A stretch of DNA of 64,000 nt, from assembly GCA_041941305.1 (NCBI GenBank), contig JBGTQJ010000026.1, forward strand, positions 62,001 through 126,000. The letters run 5' to 3'. The notes below the pieces were generated by a model. It worked only from the letters and a program-made list of their open reading frames with translations. It did not search any database and was not told the DNA's origin. Position 1 is the stretch's first letter. Each line of letters opens with the position of its first letter. A program made the position numbers and the translations under genes. This stretch comes from JANSWP01 sp041941305 (GTDB lineage Bacteria > Bacteroidota > Bacteroidia > Chitinophagales > Saprospiraceae). This document shows, piece after piece, positions 35,021 to 44,075 of this stretch.

Positions 35021-35050
35021 ACAACTGGGAATCGGCAAAGCAGCGCGGAC

Positions 35051-38000
35051 ATGTACCTCAATTGTCACAGTTATTACAGCCTGAGATATGGCACTTTATC
35101 CCCCGAGCAGCTCGTGCAGGCTGCGCAGAAACGAGGGGTGACGGCATTGGCACTCACGGATATCAACAATACTTCTTGTGCAGTGGAATTTATAAAATGC
35201 TGCGAGCGAGCAGGTATTAAACCCTTGCTCGGAATTGATTTTCGAGATGAAGAAAAGCAACGACTTTACATTGGCATTGCCCAAAATGAAGCAGGTTTTT
35301 ATGAATTGAATAAACTACTCACCGATTGTTCTTTAGAAGGTAAGCCACTCCCAAAGGAGCCTCCTCCTATGAACCATGCCTATATTATTTTTCCTCGTTT
35401 GGTAAAATCAATTGCTGAATTCAAAGAGAATGAGTATCTGGGCATTCGCCCGGAGCACGTACATTGGCTTTTTTCAGCAGAGGTCCGGCATTTTCCACAA
35501 AAACTGGTAATGTTGAGCCCTGTCACTTTTTTGGATGATGAAGGATTTAAAACACATCAATTGCTGCGTTGTATTGATTTGAATATTGTTTTGGGCAAAC
35601 TGAAGGCAAGGGATATTGCCAAAAAAACGGAACTGTTTCACTCACCAGATGTGCTGTTAGATTTCTACAAACTCTATCCAAAAATTATTCAAAATACAAA
35701 GCGACTGGTGGATAGTTGTTCGATTGAATTGACAATTGATAAGGAAAACAATAGAAAAACTTTTACAGGCAGCAGAGAAGGCGATTTTGCATTACTCCAA
35801 AAACTGACTTTTGCTGGTTTTAAGTTGCGTTATCCCGATGGGCATCCCAAAGCATGGAAGCGCATCGAAAAAGAGCTACGCATTATCAATCAACTGAATT
35901 TTTGTGCCTATTTCTTAATTACCTGGGATATGGTGCGTTATGCGCAAAGCGTTGGTTATCACTATGTCGGAAGAGGAAGCGGAGCCAACTCTATCGTCGC
36001 TTTTTGTTTACGGCTTACGGATGTCGATCCACTGGAGTTGGATTTGTATTTTGAAAGATTTATCAACCTGCACCGAGCTTCGCCTCCCGATTTCGATATT
36101 GATTTTTCCTGGGACGAACGGGATGATGTAATTGATTATATGTTCAAAAGGTATGGAAAAGAACATACTGCATTGCTGGCAACTTACAGCACTTTTAAAG
36201 GAAGATCTATTATTCGTGAATTGGGTAAAGTATTCGGATTGCCAAAAACAGAAATTGATAAGATTGTAGAGAATCCAATGTCGTATGCCTTTGCCGCACC
36301 CCCACCTAAAAGGCAGGAGCAACATCCCTCCAAACTAGAGATGCGTGGCAGCTCCCCTTTAGGGGCTGGGGGTGCGGGCGGCAATTATTCAGATATCGCC
36401 CAAACCATTTTTCGCTTTGGGAAAAAACTACAAAACTTCCCAAATTACCTTTCCATCCACGCCGGCGGTATTGTTATTTCCGAAAGGCCCATCAACTACC
36501 ATACGGCTTTACAGCATATGCCCAAAGGGTTTCCGATTACGCATTTCGATATGTATCACGGTGAGGAATTGGGCTTTCACAAGCTCGATGTGCTCAGTCA
36601 GCGGGGTTTGGGACATGTCAAAGATGCTGTAGATTTGATCAAAAAAAATCAGGGCAAAGCAATTGATATTCATGACATTGTGGCTATCAAGAAAGACGAA
36701 AAAGTACGCAGGCAACTGAAATCTGGTAATTGCATGGGCTGCTTCTATATCGAATCGCCTGCCATGCGGGGTCTGTTGAGCAAACTGGGTTGTGAAGACT
36801 ATATCCATCTGGTAGCTGCCAGTTCCATTATTCGTCCAGGAGTAGCCAAGTCGGGTATGATGAAAGAATACATTCGACGTTTCCACCAGCCCCACACAGT
36901 AAAATACCTACATCCCGTTTTTGAGGAACATTTGGGTGAAACCTTTGGGGTAATGGTCTACCAGGAAGATGTGATAAAAGTATTGCATCATTTTGCGGGA
37001 TTGGGCTTAGATGAGAGTGATGTGCTGCGACGCGTGATGAATGGCAAAAAGCACGACACAAATAAATATGACAATTTGAAGCGCACTTATTTTGGAAATT
37101 GTAAAAAACGAGGTTATCCGGACACATTAGCGAAGGAAGTATGGCGACAAATAGAGAGCTTCGCAGGCTATTCTTTTTGTAAGGCGCACTCAGCGAGTTT
37201 TGCAGTGGAAAGCTTTCAAAGTTTGTACTTGAAAGCTTATTTCCCGCTTGAATTTATGGTGGCGGTGATCAACAATTTTGGTGGTTTTTACAAAACAGAA
37301 TACTATTTTCACGAAGCCCGGATGCATGGCGGCTCCATTCACGCTCCTTGTGTCAATCACAGCCGCTATCTCACCCACCTCTATAACACAGATATCTATA
37401 TTGGCTTTATTCACCTGCATTCAATGGAGCGAAAAACAGCACACCGCATCGTCCATCAACGAGCCAAAGGAGGCACCTTCCGCAATTTGACAGATTTTGT
37501 GAATCGGGTTGAGATTTCTTCTGAACAGCTCGAAATTTTGATTCGAATCGGCGCTTTCCGGTTTACCAGTATGAATAAATACGAACTGATGTGGGAGAAA
37601 AATGCCGTGTTCAATCCAAAAGAAAAGTTTGAAAACACAGGATTGCTTTTTGAAGAAGAGACAGAAGTTTTTGAATTACCTGAATTAAACGAAGGCGACT
37701 GCGATCAGACCTTTGATGAAATAGAACTGTTGGGCTTCCCCCTTAGCTCACCTTTTAAATTATTGAAGGAGAATAAACATTACGATTGTTTGCTGGCGAA
37801 AGATTTGAAAGCATCCGTTGGGCGTATGGTAAAAATACTGGGCTATTACGTCTGCAAAAAAAATGTACATACCGTCAATAAAAAACTTATGAACTTTGGT
37901 ACCTGGCTGGATTCTGAAGGCCGTTTTTTCGATACCACTCATTTCCCCAATTTTCTAAAAATGTCTCCTTTCAGGGGAAAAGGCGTGTATAAAATCGAAG

Positions 38001-38089
38001 GGAAAGTAGTGGAAGAATATGGCTTTCCAAGTATAGAAGTAATCAAGATGGAGTTGCTTCCTTTTAAACAGGATGGGCGTTATGGATAA
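35051..38089 (+). CDS. DNA polymerase III alpha-type (DnaE-like) polymerase, probably the accessory/error-prone copy
   Basis: C-family polymerase of 1012 residues, shorter than the replicative alpha subunit. PHP domain begins NCHSYYSLRYG, with the first metal-ligand His replaced by Asn, so metal-based proofreading is doubtful. Palm Asp residues are D349 and D351 (PDFDIDF) and D513 (HKLDVLSQRG). Finger motifs VYQEDVIKVLHHFAGL and KAHSASFAVESFQSLYLK follow; helix-hairpin-helix and OB-fold end the protein. Start ATG 35051 is chosen because family members begin with this strand; the 100 earlier in-frame codons run through the repeat hairpin and are untypical. Residues about 423-445 are a repeat-derived insertion (36318-36384). 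Downstream of dinB. Confidence 0.88.
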   Translation: MYLNCHSYYSLRYGTLSPEQLVQAAQKRGVTALALTDINNTSCAVEFIKCCERAGIKPLLGIDFRDEEKQRLYIGIAQNEAGFYELNKLLTDCSLEGKPLPKEPPPMNHAYIIFPRLVKSIAEFKENEYLGIRPEHVHWLFSAEVRHFPQKLVMLSPVTFLDDEGFKTHQLLRCIDLNIVLGKLKARDIAKKTELFHSPDVLLDFYKLYPKIIQNTKRLVDSCSIELTIDKENNRKTFTGSREGDFALLQKLTFAGFKLRYPDGHPKAWKRIEKELRIINQLNFCAYFLITWDMVRYAQSVGYHYVGRGSGANSIVAFCLRLTDVDPLELDLYFERFINLHRASPPDFDIDFSWDERDDVIDYMFKRYGKEHTALLATYSTFKGRSIIRELGKVFGLPKTEIDKIVENPMSYAFAAPPPKRQEQHPSKLEMRGSSPLGAGGAGGNYSDIAQTIFRFGKKLQNFPNYLSIHAGGIVISERPINYHTALQHMPKGFPITHFDMYHGEELGFHKLDVLSQRGLGHVKDAVDLIKKNQGKAIDIHDIVAIKKDEKVRRQLKSGNCMGCFYIESPAMRGLLSKLGCEDYIHLVAASSIIRPGVAKSGMMKEYIRRFHQPHTVKYLHPVFEEHLGETFGVMVYQEDVIKVLHHFAGLGLDESDVLRRVMNGKKHDTNKYDNLKRTYFGNCKKRGYPDTLAKEVWRQIESFAGYSFCKAHSASFAVESFQSLYLKAYFPLEFMVAVINNFGGFYKTEYYFHEARMHGGSIHAPCVNHSRYLTHLYNTDIYIGFIHLHSMERKTAHRIVHQRAKGGTFRNLTDFVNRVEISSEQLEILIRIGAFRFTSMNKYELMWEKNAVFNPKEKFENTGLLFEEETEVFELPELNEGDCDQTFDEIELLGFPLSSPFKLLKENKHYDCLLAKDLKASVGRMVKILGYYVCKKNVHTVNKKLMNFGTWLDSEGRFFDTTHFPNFLKMSPFRGKGVYKIEGKVVEEYGFPSIEVIKMELLPFKQDGRYG
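36318..36384 (+). repeat. Short intergenic-type repeat inserted in frame in the DnaE-like gene
   Basis: The codons spell roughly EQHPSKLEMRGSSPLGAGG. The DNA contains CCCCTTTAGGGG and a G-rich run (GGGGCTGGGGG), the usual look of short dispersed repeats in Bacteroidota intergenic DNA. Being 23 codons long it keeps the frame. The insertion lies between palm Asp pair (349/351) and Asp513, in a linker. Confidence 0.55.
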
Positions 38090-38096
38090 AGTAATT

Positions 38097-38141
38097 CGTT
38101 TTAGAATTTGACGTTTTTGAAAAACGCCAAATTCTAAAACG
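38097..38141. terminator. Bidirectional terminator between convergent dnaE-like and tlpA-like genes
   Basis: CGTTTTAGAATTTG (38097-38110) pairs exactly with CAAATTCTAAAACG (38128-38141), and the inner CGTTTTT/AAAAACG extends the stem. The T-runs on both strands fit intrinsic termination of both genes. Confidence 0.8.
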
Positions 38142-38150
38142 ATCACCTTG

Positions 38151-39293
38151 CTACATCTCAGCAAATAACTCCGCCAACTTCCCTTGTAGTGCCTTGCTAT
38201 GCAAATTCTTCGCAACAATATTCCCTTCTCCATCAATCAACATATTGAAAGGAATAAACGTGACATTATAATCTGAAGCAGTGGGGCAGCCCCAACCTTC
38301 GAGATTGGAAACATGTGGCCAATTCATTTCATATTTATTAATGGCAGATTTCCAGCGGTCACCCTTGGAATCAACTGAAACACCTATAATTTCAAACCCT
38401 TTTTCATGATAGCCATCATAAGCTTCCTTCAAATCTGGCACCTGAAGCAAACAAGGGCGGCACCAGGATGCCCAAAAATCGAGCAAAGTATATTTTCCCT
38501 TTAAATCAGCCAGGTTTTGCATGTTGTCAGCAGTATCTGCCATTGTAAAGGCAGGAGCTTGTACACCAAGTGCCACTTTTTTGTATCGGGCTACTTTGTC
38601 TTTCATCACTTTGGTCATCTCCAATTCAGGGTGAACTGCTTCGAAGTCAGTGACCAGCTTATCTAATTTATCTACTTCATCATCACCCGTCCAACGAAGC
38701 ATCGTGCCATAAAGGGCAAGCGAAGTCCCAATATTGTCAATCGTATAGTTTATCAATTCTTTTCGATGCTCATAACTCGCTTTGGCATAAGCTTCTACTG
38801 CCTCAATTTCTGCCTGTTGATCGCCAGAATCTGTAGCAGCACGCATGGCATCGTAAGTAGGGCGAATCAATCGTTTGTTGGATTCCTGCCGGAAAATGTC
38901 ATAGCCCAATAATTTTGCAGAAGCCTCAGAGCCTTCTATTTCTATACTGCCATTGCGCCTTCCGTCAATATTGATTTTGATATCATTTTCATCTTCAGAA
39001 ATGACGAGCATAACGTAGGAAGTTCTGAAAAAGTCTACCCTGAACAAGTCTGACCCTATAAATTCAAATTCTAAATCGTAAATACCAGAAGTATCCAGCA
39101 TAAAAGTATCCAAACCAGTTTTGGATTGAAGCACAGGATCAAAATGCGATAAAATGACCAAACCGCTGTCTTTTGGATTTTCAATCTTACCAGAAATCTT
39201 GTAGAGATTTTTTGGTGTTTCGGTTTCAATAACTTGTTCTCCACAAGCAGAAAATAAAATTGCGATGAAGGAAAGGAAAAGATGGACTCTCAT
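38151..39293 (-). CDS. TlpA-like thioredoxin-fold lipoprotein with DUF4369-type N-terminus
   Basis: 380 residues. The lipobox is LFSAC with lipid Cys17. Residues about 30-120 are a DUF4369-like beta domain (KISGKIENPKDSGLVIL). The C-terminal TlpA/AhpC-TSA domain (from about 243, VQAPAFTMADT) has the redox-active pair Cys278 and Cys281 in WASWCRPC and a cis-Pro in TFIPFN. It is a periplasmic disulfide reductase tied to the membrane, typical of Bacteroidota; partner unknown. Confidence 0.92.
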   Translation of the reverse strand: MRVHLFLSFIAILFSACGEQVIETETPKNLYKISGKIENPKDSGLVILSHFDPVLQSKTGLDTFMLDTSGIYDLEFEFIGSDLFRVDFFRTSYVMLVISEDENDIKINIDGRRNGSIEIEGSEASAKLLGYDIFRQESNKRLIRPTYDAMRAATDSGDQQAEIEAVEAYAKASYEHRKELINYTIDNIGTSLALYGTMLRWTGDDEVDKLDKLVTDFEAVHPELEMTKVMKDKVARYKKVALGVQAPAFTMADTADNMQNLADLKGKYTLLDFWASWCRPCLLQVPDLKEAYDGYHEKGFEIIGVSVDSKGDRWKSAINKYEMNWPHVSNLEGWGCPTASDYNVTFIPFNMLIDGEGNIVAKNLHSKALQGKLAELFAEM

Positions 39294-39345
39294 TATTTTT
39301 TGTAGGTTGACGGTGGATGACCGATACTAGACGGTATCCCCCTGG

Positions 39346-39417
39346 TGGTTTAAGTCATAAGTAGTTGATAGTTTAAAAGAATCCATTTTAACTGTCAACT
39401 ACTTATGAATTGAACCA
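39346..39417. repeat. Imperfect hairpin of about 30-bp arms
   Basis: TGGTTTAAGTCATAAGTAGT (39346 on) pairs with the complement ending at 39417 with few mismatches, around a short loop near 39380-39386. It belongs to the gap 39294-39598, which holds no gene. Confidence 0.75.
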
Positions 39418-39521
39418 CTAAAATTATTTTGCCGCCAAATTATTGAGAATCTACCTTTCTTACAAAATCCAATTTAGCGCTTTAACAGGGTTATATGATT
39501 TTTCTTAGGGTTTTCAGGGTG

Positions 39522-39597
39522 GCGGGTATACGGGGATGCGGGGTAACGCATCCCGATAACCCGTCACCCCGCATCCCCGCCAACTCGCAACCCGCTG
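39522..39597 (-). repeat. GC-rich hairpin directly after the sialidase-like stop codon
   Basis: CGGGGATGCGGGGT (about 39531-39544) pairs exactly with ACCCCGCATCCCCG (39566-39579), with a further GCGGGT at both outer ends. The element starts 2-3 bases after the TGA of the sialidase-like gene. It is strikingly GC-rich compared with its surroundings and shares strings with 34658-34679. Confidence 0.8.
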
Positions 39598-39598
39598 T

Positions 39599-41119
39599 TC
39601 ACTTTATCAAAAACAGATTTTCTTGAAAAAACTGTGTAGCTGTCCTGACTACGACAAGATAGGATCCTGGGAGAAAACTTGGGATGTGCACCGAAATGCT
39701 ATTTCCTGGTGAATCAAACGTTTCAAATTTGACGATTTGCCCATAGAGGTTCACAATTTTAAAATATCCGTCTCCCGCTAATGGTTCTGAAAACAATAAT
39801 TGAAAATGTCCCTTGGAAGGATTCGGGAAAATCACCATTTCTCCTTCTTCTATCATGGGTGGATCTTCCACTGAAGAGATTGCATCGCGTTGTCGATAAT
39901 AAAGCGTTGATGCACCTGAAATTTCGTCGAGGACTTCATAATTAATTCCTACAGTGCCGTTTGGGCTGATAGCACTGCTTTTGAACCCAACGGGTAAATC
40001 TTCTTGATCTGTAACCCACTCTCCTTCTTCTATCCAGTTGGCTCCACGATCAGTTGAAAATCCAGCCATCAAATCTACTCCGGGAATATCTCTTTCATCT
40101 TTCCAAAAGACCCAGAGATGATCATTTTTGAAGTCATAGTTGTAAGTAGTTAATTGGCTTCTTTCATCTTCTGAAATTGTTTGAAAATCTGACCATGTTT
40201 CGCCATAATCAGTTGATGTCCCAAACTTAACGCGAGCTCCATTGAAAGGGTCATTGGGTGGATATTCATGAAAATTGAGCTGAAAATAGCCATGTTTATC
40301 TACTACCAAGCCTGGGTCCCATTGCTTGCCCGCACCCCCGGCAGCAGTCTTGGGCATCCAGCTTTCTCCTCCATTTTCTGTTACCGCGATCATCACATTC
40401 CAGCTAACTGGGTTGATGGAATCGCGCCAGGAAATGGCTAAGGTATCACCCAATGCTCCTGAAAAGTCTGCTCTTGGAAAGGCAGAATGACGATTGTCTT
40501 CATCTGAGATGGTTTGTTGGGCATTCCAACTTTCTCCTCCATCTGGCGAACGCACATATTGAATTTCAGCTGCGTGATCTGATGCCTTTGGGTCACCGTC
40601 GTGCCACATCACATGCACGCGGTTTTTTCTATCTACTGTGAGTGTTGGGTCGTGAATATGATGGTCCACAAAGTCAGAAATGCGAACCGAATCGAGCAAT
40701 AGGTTGAAGTCCACATCCATTTTGGAATAAAAAACAGCAAGTGGGTTCTTTGCATGCCAAACGATGTGGATATTGTCATCCAGGTCTAAGGCAATATTTG
40801 GACAACAGCTTCCAATCGTCCAGGTTGCTGGCTCAAAAACTTCAGGATCTGTCCAATCTACACCGTCATTTTCCGAGCTGGTATAGTAAATTTTGGATGC
40901 ATTTCCTGGAAAGGGAAAAGTTTCTGTAAAAAATACCACAATTTTTTCCTCACTCGTAATAACCATCGTGTTGCCGACACTACCTCGGGCAGAGCCGGTT
41001 TCATGTGTTTTTGGAATTTCCAAAGCTGCTCCCCAGGCAGAATGGGTACCATGTTGTCCATAGATTGTAAAAGGAAATGTCATAAGAAGGGCAGCAAAAA
41101 CAAATACAATTGTTTTCAT
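39599..41119 (-). CDS. Secreted sialidase/BNR-repeat protein with type IX sorting domain
   Basis: 506 residues. Signal peptide KTIVFVFAALLMTFPFTIYG, then a six-bladed BNR/Asp-box propeller: S-x-D-x-G-x-x-W boxes at SPDGGESWNAQ, TENGGESWMPK, STDYGETWSDF and STDRGANWIEE. The C-terminal 85 residues are a type A sorting domain (VIFPNPSKGHFQLLFSE ... GSYLVVVRT), so the protein goes out through the type IX system and is attached to the surface. Exo-alpha-sialidase activity is possible, but no catalytic Tyr/Glu or FRIP motif is clearly seen, so this may be a lectin-like sugar-binding propeller. Confidence 0.85.
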   Translation of the reverse strand: MKTIVFVFAALLMTFPFTIYGQHGTHSAWGAALEIPKTHETGSARGSVGNTMVITSEEKIVVFFTETFPFPGNASKIYYTSSENDGVDWTDPEVFEPATWTIGSCCPNIALDLDDNIHIVWHAKNPLAVFYSKMDVDFNLLLDSVRISDFVDHHIHDPTLTVDRKNRVHVMWHDGDPKASDHAAEIQYVRSPDGGESWNAQQTISDEDNRHSAFPRADFSGALGDTLAISWRDSINPVSWNVMIAVTENGGESWMPKTAAGGAGKQWDPGLVVDKHGYFQLNFHEYPPNDPFNGARVKFGTSTDYGETWSDFQTISEDERSQLTTYNYDFKNDHLWVFWKDERDIPGVDLMAGFSTDRGANWIEEGEWVTDQEDLPVGFKSSAISPNGTVGINYEVLDEISGASTLYYRQRDAISSVEDPPMIEEGEMVIFPNPSKGHFQLLFSEPLAGDGYFKIVNLYGQIVKFETFDSPGNSISVHIPSFLPGSYLVVVRTATQFFQENLFLIK

Positions 41120-41214
41120 AATTACAAGATTTTTGTGGTTTGTGAATTGATTAACCTGAGGTGAGCTTTTTTATGACTAAAATTGACTCGGAGGGTTTAA
41201 TTGAGCGTATAAAA

Positions 41215-42975
41215 TCATTCAAAGATGCTGAGTCCCGCACGAATGGTTTTTACTACTTTCAGGTCCCTTAAGTCATCTTGGGAAACCTTCAATGGATTTT
41301 TATCCAAAATCACAAAATCTGCATATTTCCCTTTTTTAATACTCCCAATTTTTTCTTCCATATGTAGTTGCCAGGCTGAATGAATGGTCAAAGACTTCAA
41401 CCCTTCCAAAACTGAAATGCTTTGAGCAAGACCCAGTGTATCTCCTGCTGTAGTTTGCCGATTAACAGCTGTACCCAACAAGCTCAACGGGTCACTTTCA
41501 TACATCGGCTGATCTGCATGCAATGAAAAAGGAAAATTGCGATTGGATACGGACTTGACGGGAAGTATGTTATCGGCGCGTTCCGTTCCAAGAATACTTT
41601 TTTGAAGCGCGTCGCCATAATAATACAAGTGGTTGATGTGAAAACTTGGTGTTATATTCAATGAAACCATTTTTTCAATAGATTCCTCCTGTAAAAGCAG
41701 GCAATGCTCTAAACGGTGGCGATACTTTGGAACGGGGTATGCCTGGTTAACGGTTTCAATAACTTCAATGATTTCTTCTATTGCCTGATCTCCCTGGCTG
41801 TGTATAGCGATTTGCCAACCATTGCTTTGATATTTTTGGATAAAACCTTCAAGCTCTTTTTTCGATACTAAAGATTTCCCACGGTGACCCTTAGGGATTC
41901 TAAATCCTTCCTGGGTTAATTTGCTTTCCAGATAGGGGTCTTTCATATACATAGAGCCTGTGTAAGGCGACCCATCATACCAGTGTTTGATTCCCAGAAC
42001 TTTATAAAAATCATCTCCATTTTCCGAAGATGGGGGTAAAAGGTGAGCTGCATCATGCCTTATATAAACAAAAAATCTTGGCAGGGGTGAACGTTTTGGC
42101 AATTTGCCCAGCCATTGAAAAATTTTAAATAGCGGTTTCGCATCTTCTGAACACAGATGGTCATAAAGCAGTAATTGATTCTTTTCTGTTGCAGTAAGCC
42201 CTAAAGCAGCAACGGTAGTCATTCCTTTTTTTGCATGATTGTCTAAAACATCAATGGCACCTTGCATGAGTCTATCAATTCCATAGAGTTGGGCGATTCT
42301 GTGTTTAAAAGGCTCCAAAGCCTCTTGCTCCGCAAAAAAGCCAGTCAATTTATTGTCTTTGTCTTTTTCGTAATAGCTACTTTCAGAAGGATTTGGCGTA
42401 TCTGAAGTAATGCCTACTGCATCAAATGCCAAAGAGTTTGCCCAAAAAGAATGCAGGCTTTGGGAAATAATTAAAACAGGGTTTTTGGGCGCGATAGAAT
42501 CCAGAAAAGTAATGTGTGGCGAAGTCAAGCCTTTAGTCAAAATCGGGTCTAATCCTTTACCAATGATCCATTCCCCTGGCTCCGCTTCCTTAACATACTT
42601 ATCCAATGCAGACCAAACTTCTTTGGATGTTTTATGGGTAAAACCACTCAAATCAGACATCTGAAGCATAAGCGCCGAAAGCAGTGGATGCGCATGAATG
42701 TCAATAAATCCTGGCAAAAGTGTTTTTCCCTCCAGATCGATAATTGCTGTTGATTCATTCTGATAAGCAAAAACTTCTGTTTGAGAACCAATGGCTTTGA
42801 TGATGCCATCTTTCACATAAATTGCCTCTACATTGGGGTTTTGATCTTCCATCGTCAATATATCTCCACCAAAAATTATAAAGTCATTATCTTTTGAATA
42901 ATCTGAAAACAGGTTATGGATCAGAACAATCATAAGAAGACCCAGAATTGCAATAATGACAACTTTTTTATTCAT
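41215..42975 (-). CDS. Amidohydrolase, YtcJ-like, membrane-anchored
   Basis: 586 residues. N-terminal hydrophobic anchor (VVIIAILGLLMIVLIHNLF). Metal-binding motifs of the amidohydrolase_3 group: DIHAHPLLSA, IAIHSQGDQAIEEIIE, HRLEHC and SLHADQPMYE, followed by LKSLTIHSAWQLHMEEKIGSIKKGKYADFVI, the family C-terminal signature. YtcJ-type enzymes hydrolyse amide bonds of unknown natural substrates. It is 2 bases downstream of the membrane paralog pair on the same strand and could form an operon with them. Confidence 0.88.
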   Translation of the reverse strand: MNKKVVIIAILGLLMIVLIHNLFSDYSKDNDFIIFGGDILTMEDQNPNVEAIYVKDGIIKAIGSQTEVFAYQNESTAIIDLEGKTLLPGFIDIHAHPLLSALMLQMSDLSGFTHKTSKEVWSALDKYVKEAEPGEWIIGKGLDPILTKGLTSPHITFLDSIAPKNPVLIISQSLHSFWANSLAFDAVGITSDTPNPSESSYYEKDKDNKLTGFFAEQEALEPFKHRIAQLYGIDRLMQGAIDVLDNHAKKGMTTVAALGLTATEKNQLLLYDHLCSEDAKPLFKIFQWLGKLPKRSPLPRFFVYIRHDAAHLLPPSSENGDDFYKVLGIKHWYDGSPYTGSMYMKDPYLESKLTQEGFRIPKGHRGKSLVSKKELEGFIQKYQSNGWQIAIHSQGDQAIEEIIEVIETVNQAYPVPKYRHRLEHCLLLQEESIEKMVSLNITPSFHINHLYYYGDALQKSILGTERADNILPVKSVSNRNFPFSLHADQPMYESDPLSLLGTAVNRQTTAGDTLGLAQSISVLEGLKSLTIHSAWQLHMEEKIGSIKKGKYADFVILDKNPLKVSQDDLRDLKVVKTIRAGLSIFE

Positions 42976-42977
42976 GA

Positions 42978-43448
42978 TTATTTATTTCTTTCTCCAAGTT
43001 CAAATAAAGCCTTATTGATCTTTTTCAATTCAAATGCTGCGACGACTCCTCTTGCCAGAAAAAATAAAATGGCAATCTTAAATATTAACCCTTTCATTAA
43101 TATGGAGTAATCCATCAAAGCATAGAAGATTTGAACCAAGAGAAAAACCAAAAGCCCTAAAGTTATGCCCACATGTGGATTGTAAATCGAGTAGCTGGCC
43201 ACCGCTAAATAAACTATCATCAGTGTCATTCCCTGTATGAATACTTCGGTAAAATGCGCGTCATCATTCAAAAAGGAAAAAAGAACACCGACAGGCGTAA
43301 GCCCTGCTAATAGGTAAAGCATGACCCTACTGACTTTAATCTTCTTCCTAAGTCCTTCCGCTCCCTTCCTCAACGTGGCGATTCTAGCAAAATCTGCCTT
43401 AGTGCGAGCTCTATATTCAGGATTGTCATCAAGGACTTGATTATTCAT
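42978..43448 (-). CDS. Four-helix membrane protein, copy 1 of a paralog pair
   Basis: 156 residues, four predicted membrane segments (about 42-62, 68-92, 95-113, 116-137), no enzyme motif. The N-terminus NNQVLDDNPEYRARTKADFARIA is shared almost word for word with the next upstream gene at 43487, and the C-termini match (K-x-N-K-A-L). Both are unknown. The stop is followed by the amidohydrolase ATG after 2 bases, implying translational coupling. Confidence 0.75.
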   Translation of the reverse strand: MNNQVLDDNPEYRARTKADFARIATLRKGAEGLRKKIKVSRVMLYLLAGLTPVGVLFSFLNDDAHFTEVFIQGMTLMIVYLAVASYSIYNPHVGITLGLLVFLLVQIFYALMDYSILMKGLIFKIAILFFLARGVVAAFELKKINKALFELGERNK

Positions 43449-43486
43449 TGATTCAACTTAGTTTGCGCAAGTTGCTTTTAGAAAGA

Positions 43487-43948
43487 CTAATTTTCCCCTA
43501 ACGCCAATAAGGCCTTATTGGTCTTTTTTATATCAAATGCAGCTGCGACTCCTTGCCCCAGGAAATATAAAACAATGATTTTTACAAGAAGCCCCCTGAT
43601 CAATAAAGAGGGATCTATCATCACGTAAAGCATTTGAATTAGAATAAAAATTACCAGCCCTGCTGTCAATCCAATATGAGGTTTCGAATTTGCATACAAG
43701 GCTAGTCCTACATAAATTACAATTACAATCATTCCTTCTAATATACCATCCTCTGCATTTACATCTCTAAACATCGCAATGACAATACTCAAAAATGTAA
43801 ATCCAGCCAATACGTACAAGGCAATCTGAGCGTTTTGAATTTTCTTTTTCTGTTCCTTTTTATCTTTCTTCAACATGGCGATTTTAGCAAAATCTGCTTC
43901 ATTGCGAGCTCTGTATTCAGGATTGTCATCGAGAACTTGGTTTTCCAT
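43487..43948 (-). CDS. Four-helix membrane protein, copy 2 of the paralog pair
   Basis: 153 residues with the same layout as the copy at 42978 (start ENQVLDDNPEYRARNEADFAKIA, four membrane segments, end KKTNKALLALGEN). The two differ enough in the membrane part to suggest an old tandem duplication. Gene order places it first in the minus-strand run leading to the amidohydrolase. No known family recognised. Confidence 0.75.
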   Translation of the reverse strand: MENQVLDDNPEYRARNEADFAKIAMLKKDKKEQKKKIQNAQIALYVLAGFTFLSIVIAMFRDVNAEDGILEGMIVIVIYVGLALYANSKPHIGLTAGLVIFILIQMLYVMIDPSLLIRGLLVKIIVLYFLGQGVAAAFDIKKTNKALLALGEN

Positions 43949-43990
43949 CAGTTTGATTTTTTTTGGTGAAAAATACTCTTAAAGAAAAGA

Positions 43991-44046
43991 AAAAGGGGCG
44001 TTTTCAGGTAATCTCGTTAATCTAAATCACCTGAAACGCCCCTTTT
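43991..44046 (-). terminator. Intrinsic terminator of the S24 repressor gene
   Basis: AAAAGGGGCGTTTTCAGGT (43991-44009) pairs with the complement ending at 44046. On the minus strand the stem is followed by TTTTCTTTTC, a normal terminator tail. Confidence 0.85.
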
Positions 44047-44075
44047 ATGGTTTGCTTAAAGTTATCTCATGTAGG

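Noticed and set aside
34751..35050. 100-codon N-terminal extension of the DnaE-like protein
   Set aside because: It runs through AT-rich DNA and the GTTGTC hairpin, and shows no similarity to the family. The ATG at 35051 begins the conserved PHP strand.
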